NCBI RefSeq assembly: GCF_049727805.1
Contig: NZ_JBCNYA010000014.1
Location: 34,981-98,980, forward strand
DNA length: 64,000 nucleotides
Origin: Frateuria_A sp049727805
Lineage (GTDB): Bacteria > Pseudomonadota > Gammaproteobacteria > Xanthomonadales > Rhodanobacteraceae
Reading direction: 5' to 3'
Shown: piece after piece, positions 8,025-16,069 of the stretch
Position numbering within the stretch: the first letter of the stretch is position 1
Layout of the letters: each line of letters starts with the position of its first letter
Notes under the pieces: model-generated
What the model was told of the DNA's origin: nothing
What the model saw: only the letters and a program-made list of their open reading frames with translations
Databases searched by the model: none
Made by a program: the position numbers and the translations under genes

Positions 8025-8444
8025 GTGCGCCTGATTTCGCTGCTGTTCGCCGCCTTCAGCGCCGCCATGCTGGGCCTGGCCGCCGGCGCCGTGTGGATGC
8101 TGCCGACGATGGCCCTGCAGCGCCCGCTGCCGGTGCTGGCGCTGGCCGCGGGCTGGCTGCTGGCGCTGGCCGTGCGCGCCTGGGTGCGCCCGGCCGGCCG
8201 TGTGGCCGGCGCTCTGGCGGCAGGGGCGACCGTGCTTGCGGCGATCTACGTGGACGCGTTGACTGCGGCCGCGCGCATCGCCGGCGCCATGGGCATCGGC
8301 CTGCTCGATGCCTTGCGCGAGGCCGGACCGTCGATGCTGCTGGCACTGGCGGAACTGGCCGTGCGTCCGGTCGATGTCGCACTCACCCTGGCAGGCGCCC
8401 TGCTGGCCGCATGGGTGGCCAGCCGCCGACGCAAATCTGAGTAG
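8025..8444 (+). CDS. Small hydrophobic membrane protein, start uncertain (possible frameshift)
   Basis: About 139 residues, not recognised. From GTG 8025 it shows an amphipathic start (VRLISLLFAAFSAAM) and several hydrophobic stretches rich in Ala/Leu/Val, suggesting three or four membrane segments, ending in a basic tail RRRK. GTG 8025 has no convincing ribosome-binding site. An ATG at 7987 with a good AGGA opens a different frame that stops at 8034, so the true gene may start at 7987 with an indel in the GGGCCCC run near 8013-8020. The stop codon TAG (8442-8444) is part of a palindromic repeat. Confidence 0.5.
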   Translation: MRLISLLFAAFSAAMLGLAAGAVWMLPTMALQRPLPVLALAAGWLLALAVRAWVRPAGRVAGALAAGATVLAAIYVDALTAAARIAGAMGIGLLDALREAGPSMLLALAELAVRPVDVALTLAGALLAAWVASRRRKSE

Positions 8445-8503
8445 GTGGGCTTCAGCCCACCAGCACCGTCCGGCCGATTCGATGGTGGGCTGAAACCCAC
8501 CCA
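8441..8503. repeat. REP-like palindrome pair (GTGGGCTTCAGCCCAC family)
   Basis: Two units, GGTGGGCTTCAGCCCACC and GGTGGGCTGAAACCCACC, lie about 25 nt apart and can each fold on themselves or pair with each other. The same family occurs at 13781-13853. The element lies between the convergent ends of the membrane protein gene and pntB. Confidence 0.8.
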
Positions 8504-8518
8504 ACAGTCACCCTCCGC

Positions 8519-9946
8519 TCACGCATCCAGCGTCTTCAACGCCGCGACCAGCTCGCTGGCCACCGCCTGGCCGTCGCCGTACAGCATGCGTGCATTGTCG
8601 GCGTAGAACAGCGCGTTCTCGATGCCGGCGAAGCCGGTGCCCTTGCCGCGCTTGACCACGATGACGTTCTTCGCCGCCGCCACGTCCAGGATCGGCATGC
8701 CGTAGATCGGCGAGGCCGGGTCGGTCTTGGCCAGCGGGTTCACGACATCGTTGGCGCCGATCACCAGCGCCACGTCGGTGCTCGGGAACTCCGGGTTGAT
8801 CTCGTCCATGTCGGCGATCAGGTCGTAAGGCACGCCCGCCTCGGCAAGCAGCACGTTCATGTGCCCCGGCATGCGGCCGGCCACCGGATGGATGGCGAAC
8901 TTCACTTTCACCCCGCGCTCGATCAGCAGCCGCGCGAACTCCCACACCTTGTGCTGCGCCTGCGCCACCGCCATGCCATAGCCCGGCACGATCACCACGC
9001 GCTCGGCATAGGCCATCATCACCGCCGCGTCCGACGCCTCGACCGGCTTCTGCGCACCGGCGATCGCCTGCGCCGCGCCCGCCGAAGCACCGAAGCTGCC
9101 GAACAGCACGTTGCCGAGCGAGCGGTTCATCGCCTTGGCCATCAACTGCGTGAGCAGGGTGCCGGCGGCACCGACCACGGTGCCGGCGATGATCATCGCC
9201 TCGTTGCCCAGCACGAAACCCTCGAACGCCACCGCCAGTCCGGTGAAGGCGTTGTACAGCGAGATCACCACCGGCATGTCCGCGCCGCCGATGGGCAGCG
9301 TCATCATCAGCCCGAACAGCAGCGCCAGCGCGAAGAAGCCGGCGACCAGCGGCATCGTGAGCATGCCGCCCACCAGCATGGCGCCGAGCACGATGGCGGC
9401 CGCGAGCACCAGCAGGTTGACCATGCGCTGGCCGGGAAAGATGAAGCGCCGGTCCAGCCAGCCCTGCAGCTTGGCGAAGGCGACCAGCGAACCGGAGAAG
9501 CTCACCGCGCCGATCAACGCCCCCAGCACCGCCAGCGCGAGTTGCGCGCTGCCCGGCGCCTGGCCGTCGGCGGTGAAGCTGCCGCCGTCGAGCAAGGTGA
9601 CCGCGGAGCCGGCGAACCCCACCAGCTCGGCCGCGCCGATCGCCGCCGCTGCGCCGCCGCCCATGCCGTTGTAGAGCGCCACCATCTGCGGCATCGCGGT
9701 CATCGCCACGCGGCGTCCCGACCACCATGCGGCCGCCGTGCCGATCAGCACCGCGGCCAGGATCAGCCCGCGATGAGCCAGCCCGGGCAGCGCGAAGGTG
9801 GCGGCGACCGCCAGCGCCATGCCCACGCCCGCCCACACGATGCCGCCGCGCGCGCTGCGCGGGGAACTCATGCGCTTGAGGCCCAGGATGAACAGCAATG
9901 CGGCGAGGAAATAGCAGGCCTTGATCGCCCCCGGCAGCCAGGCCAT
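8519..9946 (-). CDS. pntB: NAD(P) transhydrogenase subunit beta
   Basis: A 475-residue inner-membrane subunit of proton-translocating transhydrogenase, which makes NADPH from NADH using the proton gradient. The N-terminal two thirds hold about nine hydrophobic helices, including the proton-channel segments (PIGGADMPVVISLYNAFTG). The soluble NADP-binding domain III begins near residue 300 with VIVPGYGMAVAQAQHKV and continues through HPVAGRMPGHMNVLLAEA and GANDVVNP. It overlaps the stop of pntAB by one base (TGATG), so the two are translationally coupled. The NAD-binding subunit gene pntAA is not adjacent but 2 kb away at 12104-13204. Confidence 0.97.
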   Translation of the reverse strand: MAWLPGAIKACYFLAALLFILGLKRMSSPRSARGGIVWAGVGMALAVAATFALPGLAHRGLILAAVLIGTAAAWWSGRRVAMTAMPQMVALYNGMGGGAAAAIGAAELVGFAGSAVTLLDGGSFTADGQAPGSAQLALAVLGALIGAVSFSGSLVAFAKLQGWLDRRFIFPGQRMVNLLVLAAAIVLGAMLVGGMLTMPLVAGFFALALLFGLMMTLPIGGADMPVVISLYNAFTGLAVAFEGFVLGNEAMIIAGTVVGAAGTLLTQLMAKAMNRSLGNVLFGSFGASAGAAQAIAGAQKPVEASDAAVMMAYAERVVIVPGYGMAVAQAQHKVWEFARLLIERGVKVKFAIHPVAGRMPGHMNVLLAEAGVPYDLIADMDEINPEFPSTDVALVIGANDVVNPLAKTDPASPIYGMPILDVAAAKNVIVVKRGKGTGFAGIENALFYADNARMLYGDGQAVASELVAALKTLDA

Positions 9947-10248
9947 CAGCGTGGCTCCCCGCGGCCCGGACGGCTGGACTTGAACATCTCCAGCATGCGC
10001 TCGGTCACCACGTAGCCGCCTGCCGCATTGCCGGCGCCCAGCAGCACGCCGAGAAAGCCGATACCGATTTCCAGCGGCGTCTGCGCATGACCCAGCGCGA
10101 TCATGGCGCCGACCAGTACGATGCCGTGAATGAAGTTGGAACCGGACATCAGCGGCGTGTGCAGGATCACCGGCACCCGCGCGATGATCTCGTAACCGGT
10201 GAAGGCCGCGAGCATGAAGACATACAGCGCCAGGAACCCGTCGAGCAT
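9946..10248 (-). CDS. pntAB: NAD(P) transhydrogenase subunit alpha, part 2 (membrane part)
   Basis: A 100-residue integral membrane protein corresponding to the C-terminal membrane domain of PntA, split off as in many alphaproteobacteria and Xanthomonadales. It has three hydrophobic segments and the conserved stretch VPVILHTPLMSGSNFIHGIV. Start 10248 (MLDGFLALYVFML) has a GGGGAAGGGG purine run just upstream; the longer open frame further upstream is an artefact of high GC. It is coupled to pntB by a one-base stop/start overlap. Confidence 0.95.
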   Translation of the reverse strand: MLDGFLALYVFMLAAFTGYEIIARVPVILHTPLMSGSNFIHGIVLVGAMIALGHAQTPLEIGIGFLGVLLGAGNAAGGYVVTERMLEMFKSSRPGRGEPR

Positions 10249-10389
10249 GACCCCTTCCCCTGTCCGCGCATCCGGTCGAGCGGTACCCGCATCATACGGT
10301 TGCGCGTCAACCCGTGCGAGCCTGTCGCGTTGAAGCACCCGACCGAACCGAAACCGGGACCGAGCGCCGATGACGCGGACCGCGACGCC

Positions 10390-10974
10390 ATGAACAGCCT
10401 TGCCGGTACCCTCGACAGCGAGCTGCTGGCGGCGGGCGCGCGCGCCGTTCCGGCCTCGCTGGATGCCTTCCTGGCCGACGTGGAGCGCCGCGCCTTCCGC
10501 CTGGCCGAGCTGCAGCTGGGCCACCGCGAGGACGCGATGGACGCGGTGCAGGACGCCATGCTGCGGCTGGTCAGGCATTACCGCGAGAAGCCCGCGCAGG
10601 AATGGACGCCGCTGTTCTGGGGCATCCTGCGCCGGCGCATCGTCGACCTGCAGCGCCGCCGCAAGGTGCGCTCGATCGTGGTCGGCTGGCTCGGCGGGCG
10701 CGACGAGGACGGCGAGGACCTGCCGGCCTGGGAACCGCCGGACAACGCACCCGGACCACTGCAACGGCTGCACGACTCGCAGTCGTGGTCGGACCTCACC
10801 GCCGCGGTGCAGCGCCTGCCGCAGCGCCAGCGCGAAGCGTTCCTGCTGCGCATGCTCGAAGGCCTGGACGTGGCGCAGACCGCCCAGGCCATGGGCTGCT
10901 CCGAAGGCAGCGTGAAAACCCATCTGTCGCGCGCCATGCACCATCTGCGCGACCAACTGGAGGACTGGCGATGA
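10390..10974 (+). CDS. RNA polymerase sigma factor, ECF-like
   Basis: A 194-residue sigma-70 family protein. Region 2 is visible at about residues 25-90 (AFRLAELQLGHREDAMDAVQ, then FWGILRRRIVDLQRR) and region 4 at about 130-190 (RLPQRQREAFLLRMLEGLD, AMGCSEGSVKTHLSRAM). Start 10390 gives the usual length; the open frame upstream has no family similarity. It is followed with ATGA overlap by a small membrane protein and then a DUF3106 protein, a trio I know from Xanthomonadales and Betaproteobacteria. The membrane protein behind it is a plausible anti-sigma factor, but this is inference. The operon lies divergent from pntAB-pntB and separates it from pntAA. Confidence 0.88.
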   Translation: MNSLAGTLDSELLAAGARAVPASLDAFLADVERRAFRLAELQLGHREDAMDAVQDAMLRLVRHYREKPAQEWTPLFWGILRRRIVDLQRRRKVRSIVVGWLGGRDEDGEDLPAWEPPDNAPGPLQRLHDSQSWSDLTAAVQRLPQRQREAFLLRMLEGLDVAQTAQAMGCSEGSVKTHLSRAMHHLRDQLEDWR

Positions 10975-11417
10975 CGCCCGATCCTGACAAGCTCGATACC
11001 GACGGTCGCAACCTCGATCGGCGCGGCCTTGACCGGCACGATTCCGAACGGCTCGCCCGCCGTGCCCGCGCGCTCTACCTGGAAGCGAGCCGGCACGTCG
11101 ACCCGGCCACCGCCGGCCGCCTGCGCGCCGCGCGCCGCCAGGCGCTCGAGGCCGCGCATGCGGCACCGTCGCGGCTGGCCTCGCGCCTGCTACTGCCGGC
11201 TGGCGCCTTCGCCGTGCTCGCACTGGCCTCGCTGATGATCTGGCAGCCGCTGCGCCACGCCGACCACGCGCCCCCGCGCGCCGCCTCGGCGGTGCCCACG
11301 ACGGACGCGGACGGCGACCTGCCGCCGGATGCCGACAGCGCCGACCCGCAGCTTTACCAGAACCTCGACTTCTACGGCTGGCTGGCCGCCAACGACCGCG
11401 TCAAGGCGCGACACTGA
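10971..11417 (+). CDS. DUF3619-like single-pass membrane protein, possible anti-sigma factor
   Basis: 148 residues. The N-terminal 75 are charged and Arg/Ala-rich (RLARRARALYLEASRHVD). One membrane helix follows at about 77-94 (LLLPAGAFAVLALASLMIW), then an acidic periplasmic tail ending in LYQNLDFYGWLAANDR. Size and position between a sigma factor and a DUF3106 gene match DUF3619 proteins. The ATG overlaps the sigma-factor stop (ATGA). Soluble domain, one helix and short tail are the architecture of an anti-sigma factor, but no direct motif proves it. Confidence 0.75.
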   Translation: MTPDPDKLDTDGRNLDRRGLDRHDSERLARRARALYLEASRHVDPATAGRLRAARRQALEAAHAAPSRLASRLLLPAGAFAVLALASLMIWQPLRHADHAPPRAASAVPTTDADGDLPPDADSADPQLYQNLDFYGWLAANDRVKARH

Positions 11418-11420
11418 CCG

Positions 11421-11939
11421 ATGAACCGCTTCGCACTGCTTCCGTTGCTGCTCGCCCTGGCCGGCCTGGCGCCGCTGCATGCGCAGGATGCGCCGCCGCC
11501 CCCGCCCGCCTCCGCGCCTTCGGCGCCGCGTCCCTGGCAGAGCCTGGATCCGGCCCAGCAGGAGGTTCTCGCGCCCCTGCGCGACCACTGGAACACCCTG
11601 CCGCCGCGCAAGCAGGCGCACATGCTCAAGCGTGCCGAGCACTGGGTCACCCTGCCGCCGGACCGGCGCGAGGAGATCCGCCAGCGCATCGCGCGCTGGC
11701 AGCAGATGACGCCCGAGGAGCGCCAGCGTGCCCGCGAGAACATGCACAAGTTCCACCGCCTGCCGCCGCAACAGCGCGAACGCCTGCACGAAGCGTACGA
11801 GCGCTTCCAGCACATGCCGCCGGACCAGCGCGAGCGGCTGCTGCAGCAATGGCGCTCGCAGACGATCGAGCAACGGCTGCGGGGATTGGACCGCCCGCCA
11901 CCGGGTGCTCCCCCGCCACCCCCGCCTCCGGGTCACTGA
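11421..11939 (+). CDS. DUF3106 family secreted protein
   Basis: 172 residues with a signal peptide (MNRFALLPLLLALAGLAPLHA). A Pro-rich linker precedes a region of repeated short helical units of the type W-x2-L-P-P-x2-R/Q (HWNTLPPRKQAH, HWVTLPPDRREEI, WQQMTPEERQRARENM, FHRLPPQQRERL, FQHMPPDQRERLL), the hallmark of DUF3106. The tail is Pro-rich. It is periplasmic by prediction; the function is unknown. It lies 3 nt behind the previous gene, so it is the last gene of the sigma-factor operon. Confidence 0.88.
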   Translation: MNRFALLPLLLALAGLAPLHAQDAPPPPPASAPSAPRPWQSLDPAQQEVLAPLRDHWNTLPPRKQAHMLKRAEHWVTLPPDRREEIRQRIARWQQMTPEERQRARENMHKFHRLPPQQRERLHEAYERFQHMPPDQRERLLQQWRSQTIEQRLRGLDRPPPGAPPPPPPPGH

Positions 11940-11971
11940 GCGGAGGGCCATCCCCTTGCCGCGCTGCCACT

Positions 11972-12005
11972 CCCTCTCCCCTCCGGGGAGAGGGCTGGGG
12001 TGAGG
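11972..12005. repeat. Interspersed palindromic repeat, CCCTCTCCCC...TGAGG family
   Basis: CCCTCTCCCC/GGGGAGAGGG hairpin followed by CTGGGGTGAGG. Related copies occur at 18787-18816, 35194-35230, 50752-50774 and 63806-63842. This one sits between the convergent ends of the DUF3106 gene and pntAA, where it could act as a transcription barrier. Confidence 0.8.
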
Positions 12006-12103
12006 AGCCACTCTAGCGACAGTCCAACATCAAGGCGTCGCGCGACCGAACTTGTTGCCCAACCCGCCTCACGCCTCCCCGGCGGAGAGAGAAGAACGGG
12101 CAG

Positions 12104-13204
12104 CTATCCCTGGAAATGCGGCTCGCCACCATGGCTCAGGCAGGTGCGCGCCACCAGTTCGTCGTCGAAGTCCGGCACCAGCTCGCCATCGCGCAGCAGC
12201 AGTTCCACGAAGTTGTAGACGTTGCGCGCATACATCTCCGACGCGTGCAGCGGCGCCCCGGCGGGCAGGTTCAGCGGCCCGAGGATCGCCACGCCTGCAT
12301 GCTCCACGCGTTCGCCCGGCCGGGTCAGCTCGCAGTTGCCGCCGCCCTCGGCGGCGAGGTCCACGATCAGCGCGCCGGGTTTCATGCCCTCGACCATCGC
12401 CGCCGTGAGGATCTTCGGCGCCGGGCGGCCGGGCACCGCGGCGGTGGTCACGACCACGTCGACCGCCTTCAGGTGATCGGCCAGCGCCTGCTGCTGGGCG
12501 GCGCGCTCCTCGGCGGAAAGCTCTCGCGCGTAGCCGCCGCTGCCGGCGGCGCTCACGCCGAGGTCGAGGAACTTCGCGCCCAGCGACTCGATCTGTTCGC
12601 GCGTTTCCGGACGCACGTCGTAGCCTTCGGTCTGCGCGCCGAGCCGGCGCGCGGTGGCGATCGCCTGCAGGCCCGCGACGCCCGCGCCGATCACCAGCAC
12701 CCGCGAGGGACGGATGGTGCCGGCGGCGGTAGTCAGCATGGGAAAGAATTTCGGGCAGGCTTCGGCGGCGATCAGCATCGCTCGATAGCCGGCCACCGCG
12801 GCCTGCGAGCTGAGCACGTCCATCGCCTGGGCGCGCGTGGTGCGCGGCAGCAGTTCCAGCGCAAAGGCGGTGAGCCGGTGCTTGCCCAGCGCCACGATGC
12901 GCGCGGCCGCGCCGTGCGGGCGCAACTGGCCCACGACCATGGCGCCCTCGCGCAACTGTCCGAACACCGCATCGGTGGGCGGCAGCACGCAGGCGAGCAG
13001 GTCGGCCTGCGCCAGCATCTGCGGCGCGTCGGCGAATTCCGTATCGGCATAGGCTGCATCGGGAAACCCGGCCGCCTCGCCTGCGCCATGTTCCAGCAGT
13101 ACGCGCACGCCCTTGCCGTGCAGCTTCCTGGCCACTTCGGGCGTGATCGCCACCCGCCGTTCCCCGGCGGCCGACTCGCGCAACGCAACCACGGTGATCG
13201 TCAT
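12104..13204 (-). CDS. pntAA: NAD(P) transhydrogenase subunit alpha, part 1 (NAD-binding)
   Basis: A 366-residue cytosolic subunit (domain I) of the proton-translocating transhydrogenase, related to alanine dehydrogenase. It starts with MTITVVALRESAAGERRVAI, the conserved RRVAITPE region. The Rossmann fold is visible at VLVIGAGVAGLQAIATARRLG with downstream EGYDVRPETREQIESLGAKF. GGGGAG about 10 nt upstream supports the ATG at 13204. It is needed with PntAB and PntB for function but is separated from them by the three-gene sigma-factor operon in opposite orientation, so it must be transcribed from its own promoter. Confidence 0.95.
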   Translation of the reverse strand: MTITVVALRESAAGERRVAITPEVARKLHGKGVRVLLEHGAGEAAGFPDAAYADTEFADAPQMLAQADLLACVLPPTDAVFGQLREGAMVVGQLRPHGAAARIVALGKHRLTAFALELLPRTTRAQAMDVLSSQAAVAGYRAMLIAAEACPKFFPMLTTAAGTIRPSRVLVIGAGVAGLQAIATARRLGAQTEGYDVRPETREQIESLGAKFLDLGVSAAGSGGYARELSAEERAAQQQALADHLKAVDVVVTTAAVPGRPAPKILTAAMVEGMKPGALIVDLAAEGGGNCELTRPGERVEHAGVAILGPLNLPAGAPLHASEMYARNVYNFVELLLRDGELVPDFDDELVARTCLSHGGEPHFQG

Positions 13205-13358
13205 GCGGCTCCCCTTCCGAGCGGACGTCCCATCCTAGCCCAACGGCCGCGGCCGCAAGCACGTGCCCGCTTGACCCGCGCCTTGCCGGCCGCAGTAGAC
13301 TGGCCCACCGGCAGCGCCAAGGCTGGCGCATACGGGGTCTTTGCAAGGGAGATCCCTT

Positions 13359-13784
13359 TTGTCCACACCGATGCCCCTGCCCGTCGCCGATCCGCTGATG
13401 CTCGTGGCCCGCGAGGCGCGCGACCAGGCCTACGCGCCCTATTCGAAATTCCAGGTCGGTGCCGCGGTACGCACCCGCGACGGCCGCACCTTCGCCGGCT
13501 GCAACGTGGAGAACGCCGCCTACGGCCTGTGCAACTGCGCCGAGCGCACGGCGCTGTTCAGCGCGGTGGCGGCGGGCTGCCAGCCACGCGATTTCGTGCA
13601 GCTGGCGGTGATCGCCGACACCCCCGGGCCGGTCAGTCCCTGCGGCGCCTGCCGCCAGGTGATGGCGGAGCTGTGCGACGAAGCCATGCCGGTGCTGCTG
13701 GGCAATCTCGCCGGCGCGCTGGAGGAAACCACCGTCGGCGCGCTGCTGCCCGGCTCGTTCCGCCTGCCCGGCCGCGAAACGTAG
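13359..13784 (+). CDS. cdd: Cytidine deaminase, TTG start
   Basis: About 141 residues, homotetrameric pyrimidine-salvage type: converts cytidine or deoxycytidine to uridine or deoxyuridine. Zinc and active-site motifs are complete: FAGCNVENAAYG, CNCAERTALF with the catalytic CAE, and SPCGACRQVMAEL. The start is set by the ribosome-binding site AAGGGAGA (13345-13352), which lies 6 nt before TTG 13359; the ATG at 13371 is too far from it and the TTG at 13341 precedes it. The stop codon TAG lies inside a palindromic repeat at 13781. Confidence 0.92.
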   Translation: MSTPMPLPVADPLMLVAREARDQAYAPYSKFQVGAAVRTRDGRTFAGCNVENAAYGLCNCAERTALFSAVAAGCQPRDFVQLAVIADTPGPVSPCGACRQVMAELCDEAMPVLLGNLAGALEETTVGALLPGSFRLPGRET

Positions 13785-13853
13785 GGTGGGCTTCAGCCCA
13801 CCGCTTTCCCTTACTTGCACATTGGAGAGCGGTAGGCCGAAGCCCACCCTACG
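13781..13853. repeat. REP-like palindrome pair (GTAGGGTGGGCTTCAGCCCACC family)
   Basis: The left unit GTAGGGTGGGCTTCAGCCCA and a right unit in reverse orientation (GCCGAAGCCCACCCTACG) flank about 30 nt and can form one long stem. Same family as 8441-8503. In both copies the first bases GTAG provide the stop codon of the upstream gene. Confidence 0.85.
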
Positions 13854-13904
13854 CCGGATTACCCCGCCGGCTATCATGGGCGACCCGCCTGCAGCACCTC
13901 GCCC

Positions 13905-14471
13905 ATGTCCCCTCCGCTCGACCTGCTGATGCAACGCCACTCGGTTCCCTCGCGCCAGCTCGGCGCGCCCGGGCCGGAAGGCGCCGAGCTGCGTGCGCTG
14001 CTTGAGGCGGCGGTGCGCGTGCCCGATCACGGCAAGCTGGTGCCGTTCCGGCTGATCGAACTGCGCGGCGAAGCCAAGCAGGCCTTCGGCGAGCGCCTGG
14101 CGGCGATCGCCGCGCGCAATCCCGCCCTGTCCAAGGCCAAGCGCGAGAAGGAACGCACCCGCTACACCTTCGCCCCGCTGGTGCTGGTGGTGGTCGCGCG
14201 GGTAGCAGCGGACAGCAAGGTGCCGCCGATCGAGCAGGAGGTAGCCGCCGGCTGCGTGGCCTACAACCTGCTGCTGGGCGCGCACGCGCTGGGCTACGGC
14301 GCGCAATGGCTGACCGGCTGGGCCGCCTACGACGCCGACGTGGCCGCGCTGCTGCGCCTGGCCGGCAACGAGCGGGTGATCGGCTTCGTGCACATCGGCA
14401 CGCCGCAGATCGACGTGCCCGACCGCGAGCGGCCGGCGGTGGAAGAGGTGTTCTCCACGTGGACGCCGTGA
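13905..14471 (+). CDS. Nitroreductase family flavoprotein (YdjA-like)
   Basis: 188 residues, the size of the small YdjA-type NAD(P)H nitroreductases that bind FMN. Visible family features: the N-terminal LLMQRHSVPSRQLG (FMN-contacting RxSxR-like), RVPDHGKLVPFRLIEL, AAGCVAYNLLLGAHALGYGA and a C-terminal GTPQIDVPDRERP. The natural substrate is unknown for this type. Its last four bases overlap the GTG start of the exonuclease gene behind it (GTGA), so the two are probably co-translated. Confidence 0.9.
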   Translation: MSPPLDLLMQRHSVPSRQLGAPGPEGAELRALLEAAVRVPDHGKLVPFRLIELRGEAKQAFGERLAAIAARNPALSKAKREKERTRYTFAPLVLVVVARVAADSKVPPIEQEVAAGCVAYNLLLGAHALGYGAQWLTGWAAYDADVAALLRLAGNERVIGFVHIGTPQIDVPDRERPAVEEVFSTWTP

Positions 14472-15364
14472 CCGCCAGGACCGACGCCGTCCACCTGGTC
14501 GACGGCAGCCTGTACGTCTTCCGCGCCTGGCATTCGATGCCCAACCAGTTCCACGACGCCGACGGCCACCCGGTCAACGCGGTGCACGGCTACACCCGCT
14601 TCCTCTGCGAACTGCTGGAGAAGACCCGCGCCGCGCACCTGGCCGTGGCCTTCGACGCCTCGCTGACCAGCTCCTTCCGCAACGCCATCTATCCGGCCTA
14701 CAAGGCCAACCGCGAGCTGCCGCCGCCGGACCTGGAGCGCCAGTTCGTGCTGTGCCGCGCGATCACCGCGGCGGTGGGCGTGACCGTCATGATCGACCAC
14801 AGCTACGAGGCCGACGACCTGATCGGCAGCGCGCTGTGGAGCCTGCGCGGGCACGGCCTGGACAGCGTGATCGTTTCGGCCGACAAGGACTTCGGCCAAC
14901 TGCTCGGCGAGCGCGACGAACAATGGGACTTCGCCCGCAACGTGCGCTGGGGACCGGCCGGCGTGCACGAAAAGCTGGGCGTGCATCCGCACCAGGTCGC
15001 CGACTACCTGGCGCTGTGCGGCGACGCGGTGGACAACATCCCCGGCGTGCCGGGCATCGGCGCCAAGACCGCAGCCGCCCTGCTCGCCCATTTCGGCAGC
15101 CTGGACGCGCTGCTGGAGCGGGTCGAGGAAGTGGCCTTCCTGCGCCTCCGCGGCGCCGCGGCCTGCGCCGCGCGCCTGCGCGAGCACGCCGAGATGGCCC
15201 TGCTGTACCGCCGGCTGACCCGCATCGCGCTGGACGCACCGGTGGCGCCCACCGCCGATGCGCTTCGCCGCCAGGCCGGCAGCGGGCAGTTGGAGGCGCT
15301 GTGCGAGCAGCTCCGCTTCGGACCGCTGACGCGCAGCCGGCTGCGCGCGGTACTCGAAGGCTGA
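14468..15364 (+). CDS. 5'-3' exonuclease of the Pol I N-domain/FEN superfamily (Xni/ExoIX-like)
   Basis: About 298 residues, a stand-alone version of the 5' nuclease domain of DNA polymerase I. Metal-binding Asp motifs are visible: HLVDGSLYVFRAWHS, AVAFDASLTSSFRN, YEADDLIGSALWSL and SADKDFGQLLGE. The helix-three-turn DNA-binding motif is GDAVDNIPGVPGIGAKTAAALL. It likely trims RNA primers or flaps. GTG 14468 is chosen because it overlaps the preceding stop (GTGA); GTG 14459 is an alternative. Confidence 0.92.
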   Translation: MTARTDAVHLVDGSLYVFRAWHSMPNQFHDADGHPVNAVHGYTRFLCELLEKTRAAHLAVAFDASLTSSFRNAIYPAYKANRELPPPDLERQFVLCRAITAAVGVTVMIDHSYEADDLIGSALWSLRGHGLDSVIVSADKDFGQLLGERDEQWDFARNVRWGPAGVHEKLGVHPHQVADYLALCGDAVDNIPGVPGIGAKTAAALLAHFGSLDALLERVEEVAFLRLRGAAACAARLREHAEMALLYRRLTRIALDAPVAPTADALRRQAGSGQLEALCEQLRFGPLTRSRLRAVLEG

Positions 15365-15410
15365 ACTGCCGCCGGTTGAGCGCCGTCGCGGCGCACGGCA
15401 CCATGGCCGG

Positions 15411-15998
15411 ATGAATTCCACCTCCCCGCTTCCGCCCGACGCCCACGCCCCCGTGGAAACCCTCTGCGAGGGCCGCTGGCTCAGCCTGCGCAAGCGCGGA
15501 CGCTGGGAGTATGCCGAGCGCAACAACCCCGGTGGCGCGGTGATCATCGTGGCGGTGACGCCGGACGATTGCGTGCTGTTCGTCGAGCAGTACCGGGTGT
15601 CGATCCTCAGGCAGACCATCGAGATGCCGGCAGGCCTGGTCGGCGACCTCGCCGACCAGCTCGACGAGAGCGCGCTGCTGGCCGCCACGCGGGAACTGGA
15701 GGAGGAGACCGGCTACCGCTGCGGACGGGTGGATTTCATCCACGAGGGCCCCTCCTCCTCGGGCATGAGCACCGAGATGATCGCCTTCGTGCGCGCCCAC
15801 GACCTGGTCCGGGTCGGCAATGGCGGCGGCGACGAAACGGAGAACATCGTGGTGCACGAGGTGCCCCGGCGGGAGGCCGGCGCCTGGCTGTTCGCCCGCG
15901 CGGCCGAGGGCTATTCGGTCGACCCCAAGCTGTTCGCCGGGCTGTGGTTCCTGGAGCACGCGGAACAGGCCGGGACGCCGGCCCCTGACCCGGGCTAA
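15411..15998 (+). CDS. NUDIX hydrolase (ADP-ribose pyrophosphatase-like)
   Basis: 195 residues. The Nudix box is AGLVGDLADQLDE followed by ALLAATRELEEETGY, with the catalytic REL-x-EE-x-G core. The flanking strands (GGAVIIVAVTPDDCVLFVEQYR before, the GMSTEMIAFVRA region after) fit the ADP-ribose/nucleotide-sugar group. It hydrolyses nucleoside diphosphate derivatives; the exact substrate cannot be read from sequence. It lies 46 nt after the exonuclease gene. Confidence 0.9.
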   Translation: MNSTSPLPPDAHAPVETLCEGRWLSLRKRGRWEYAERNNPGGAVIIVAVTPDDCVLFVEQYRVSILRQTIEMPAGLVGDLADQLDESALLAATRELEEETGYRCGRVDFIHEGPSSSGMSTEMIAFVRAHDLVRVGNGGGDETENIVVHEVPRREAGAWLFARAAEGYSVDPKLFAGLWFLEHAEQAGTPAPDPG

Positions 15999-16069
15999 AG
16001 ATTTCCTTCGAGCGGCCGATTCCTGGGTTGTCGCCTCCTATCGACATCCCTAACGCAACGGAATCCGCC

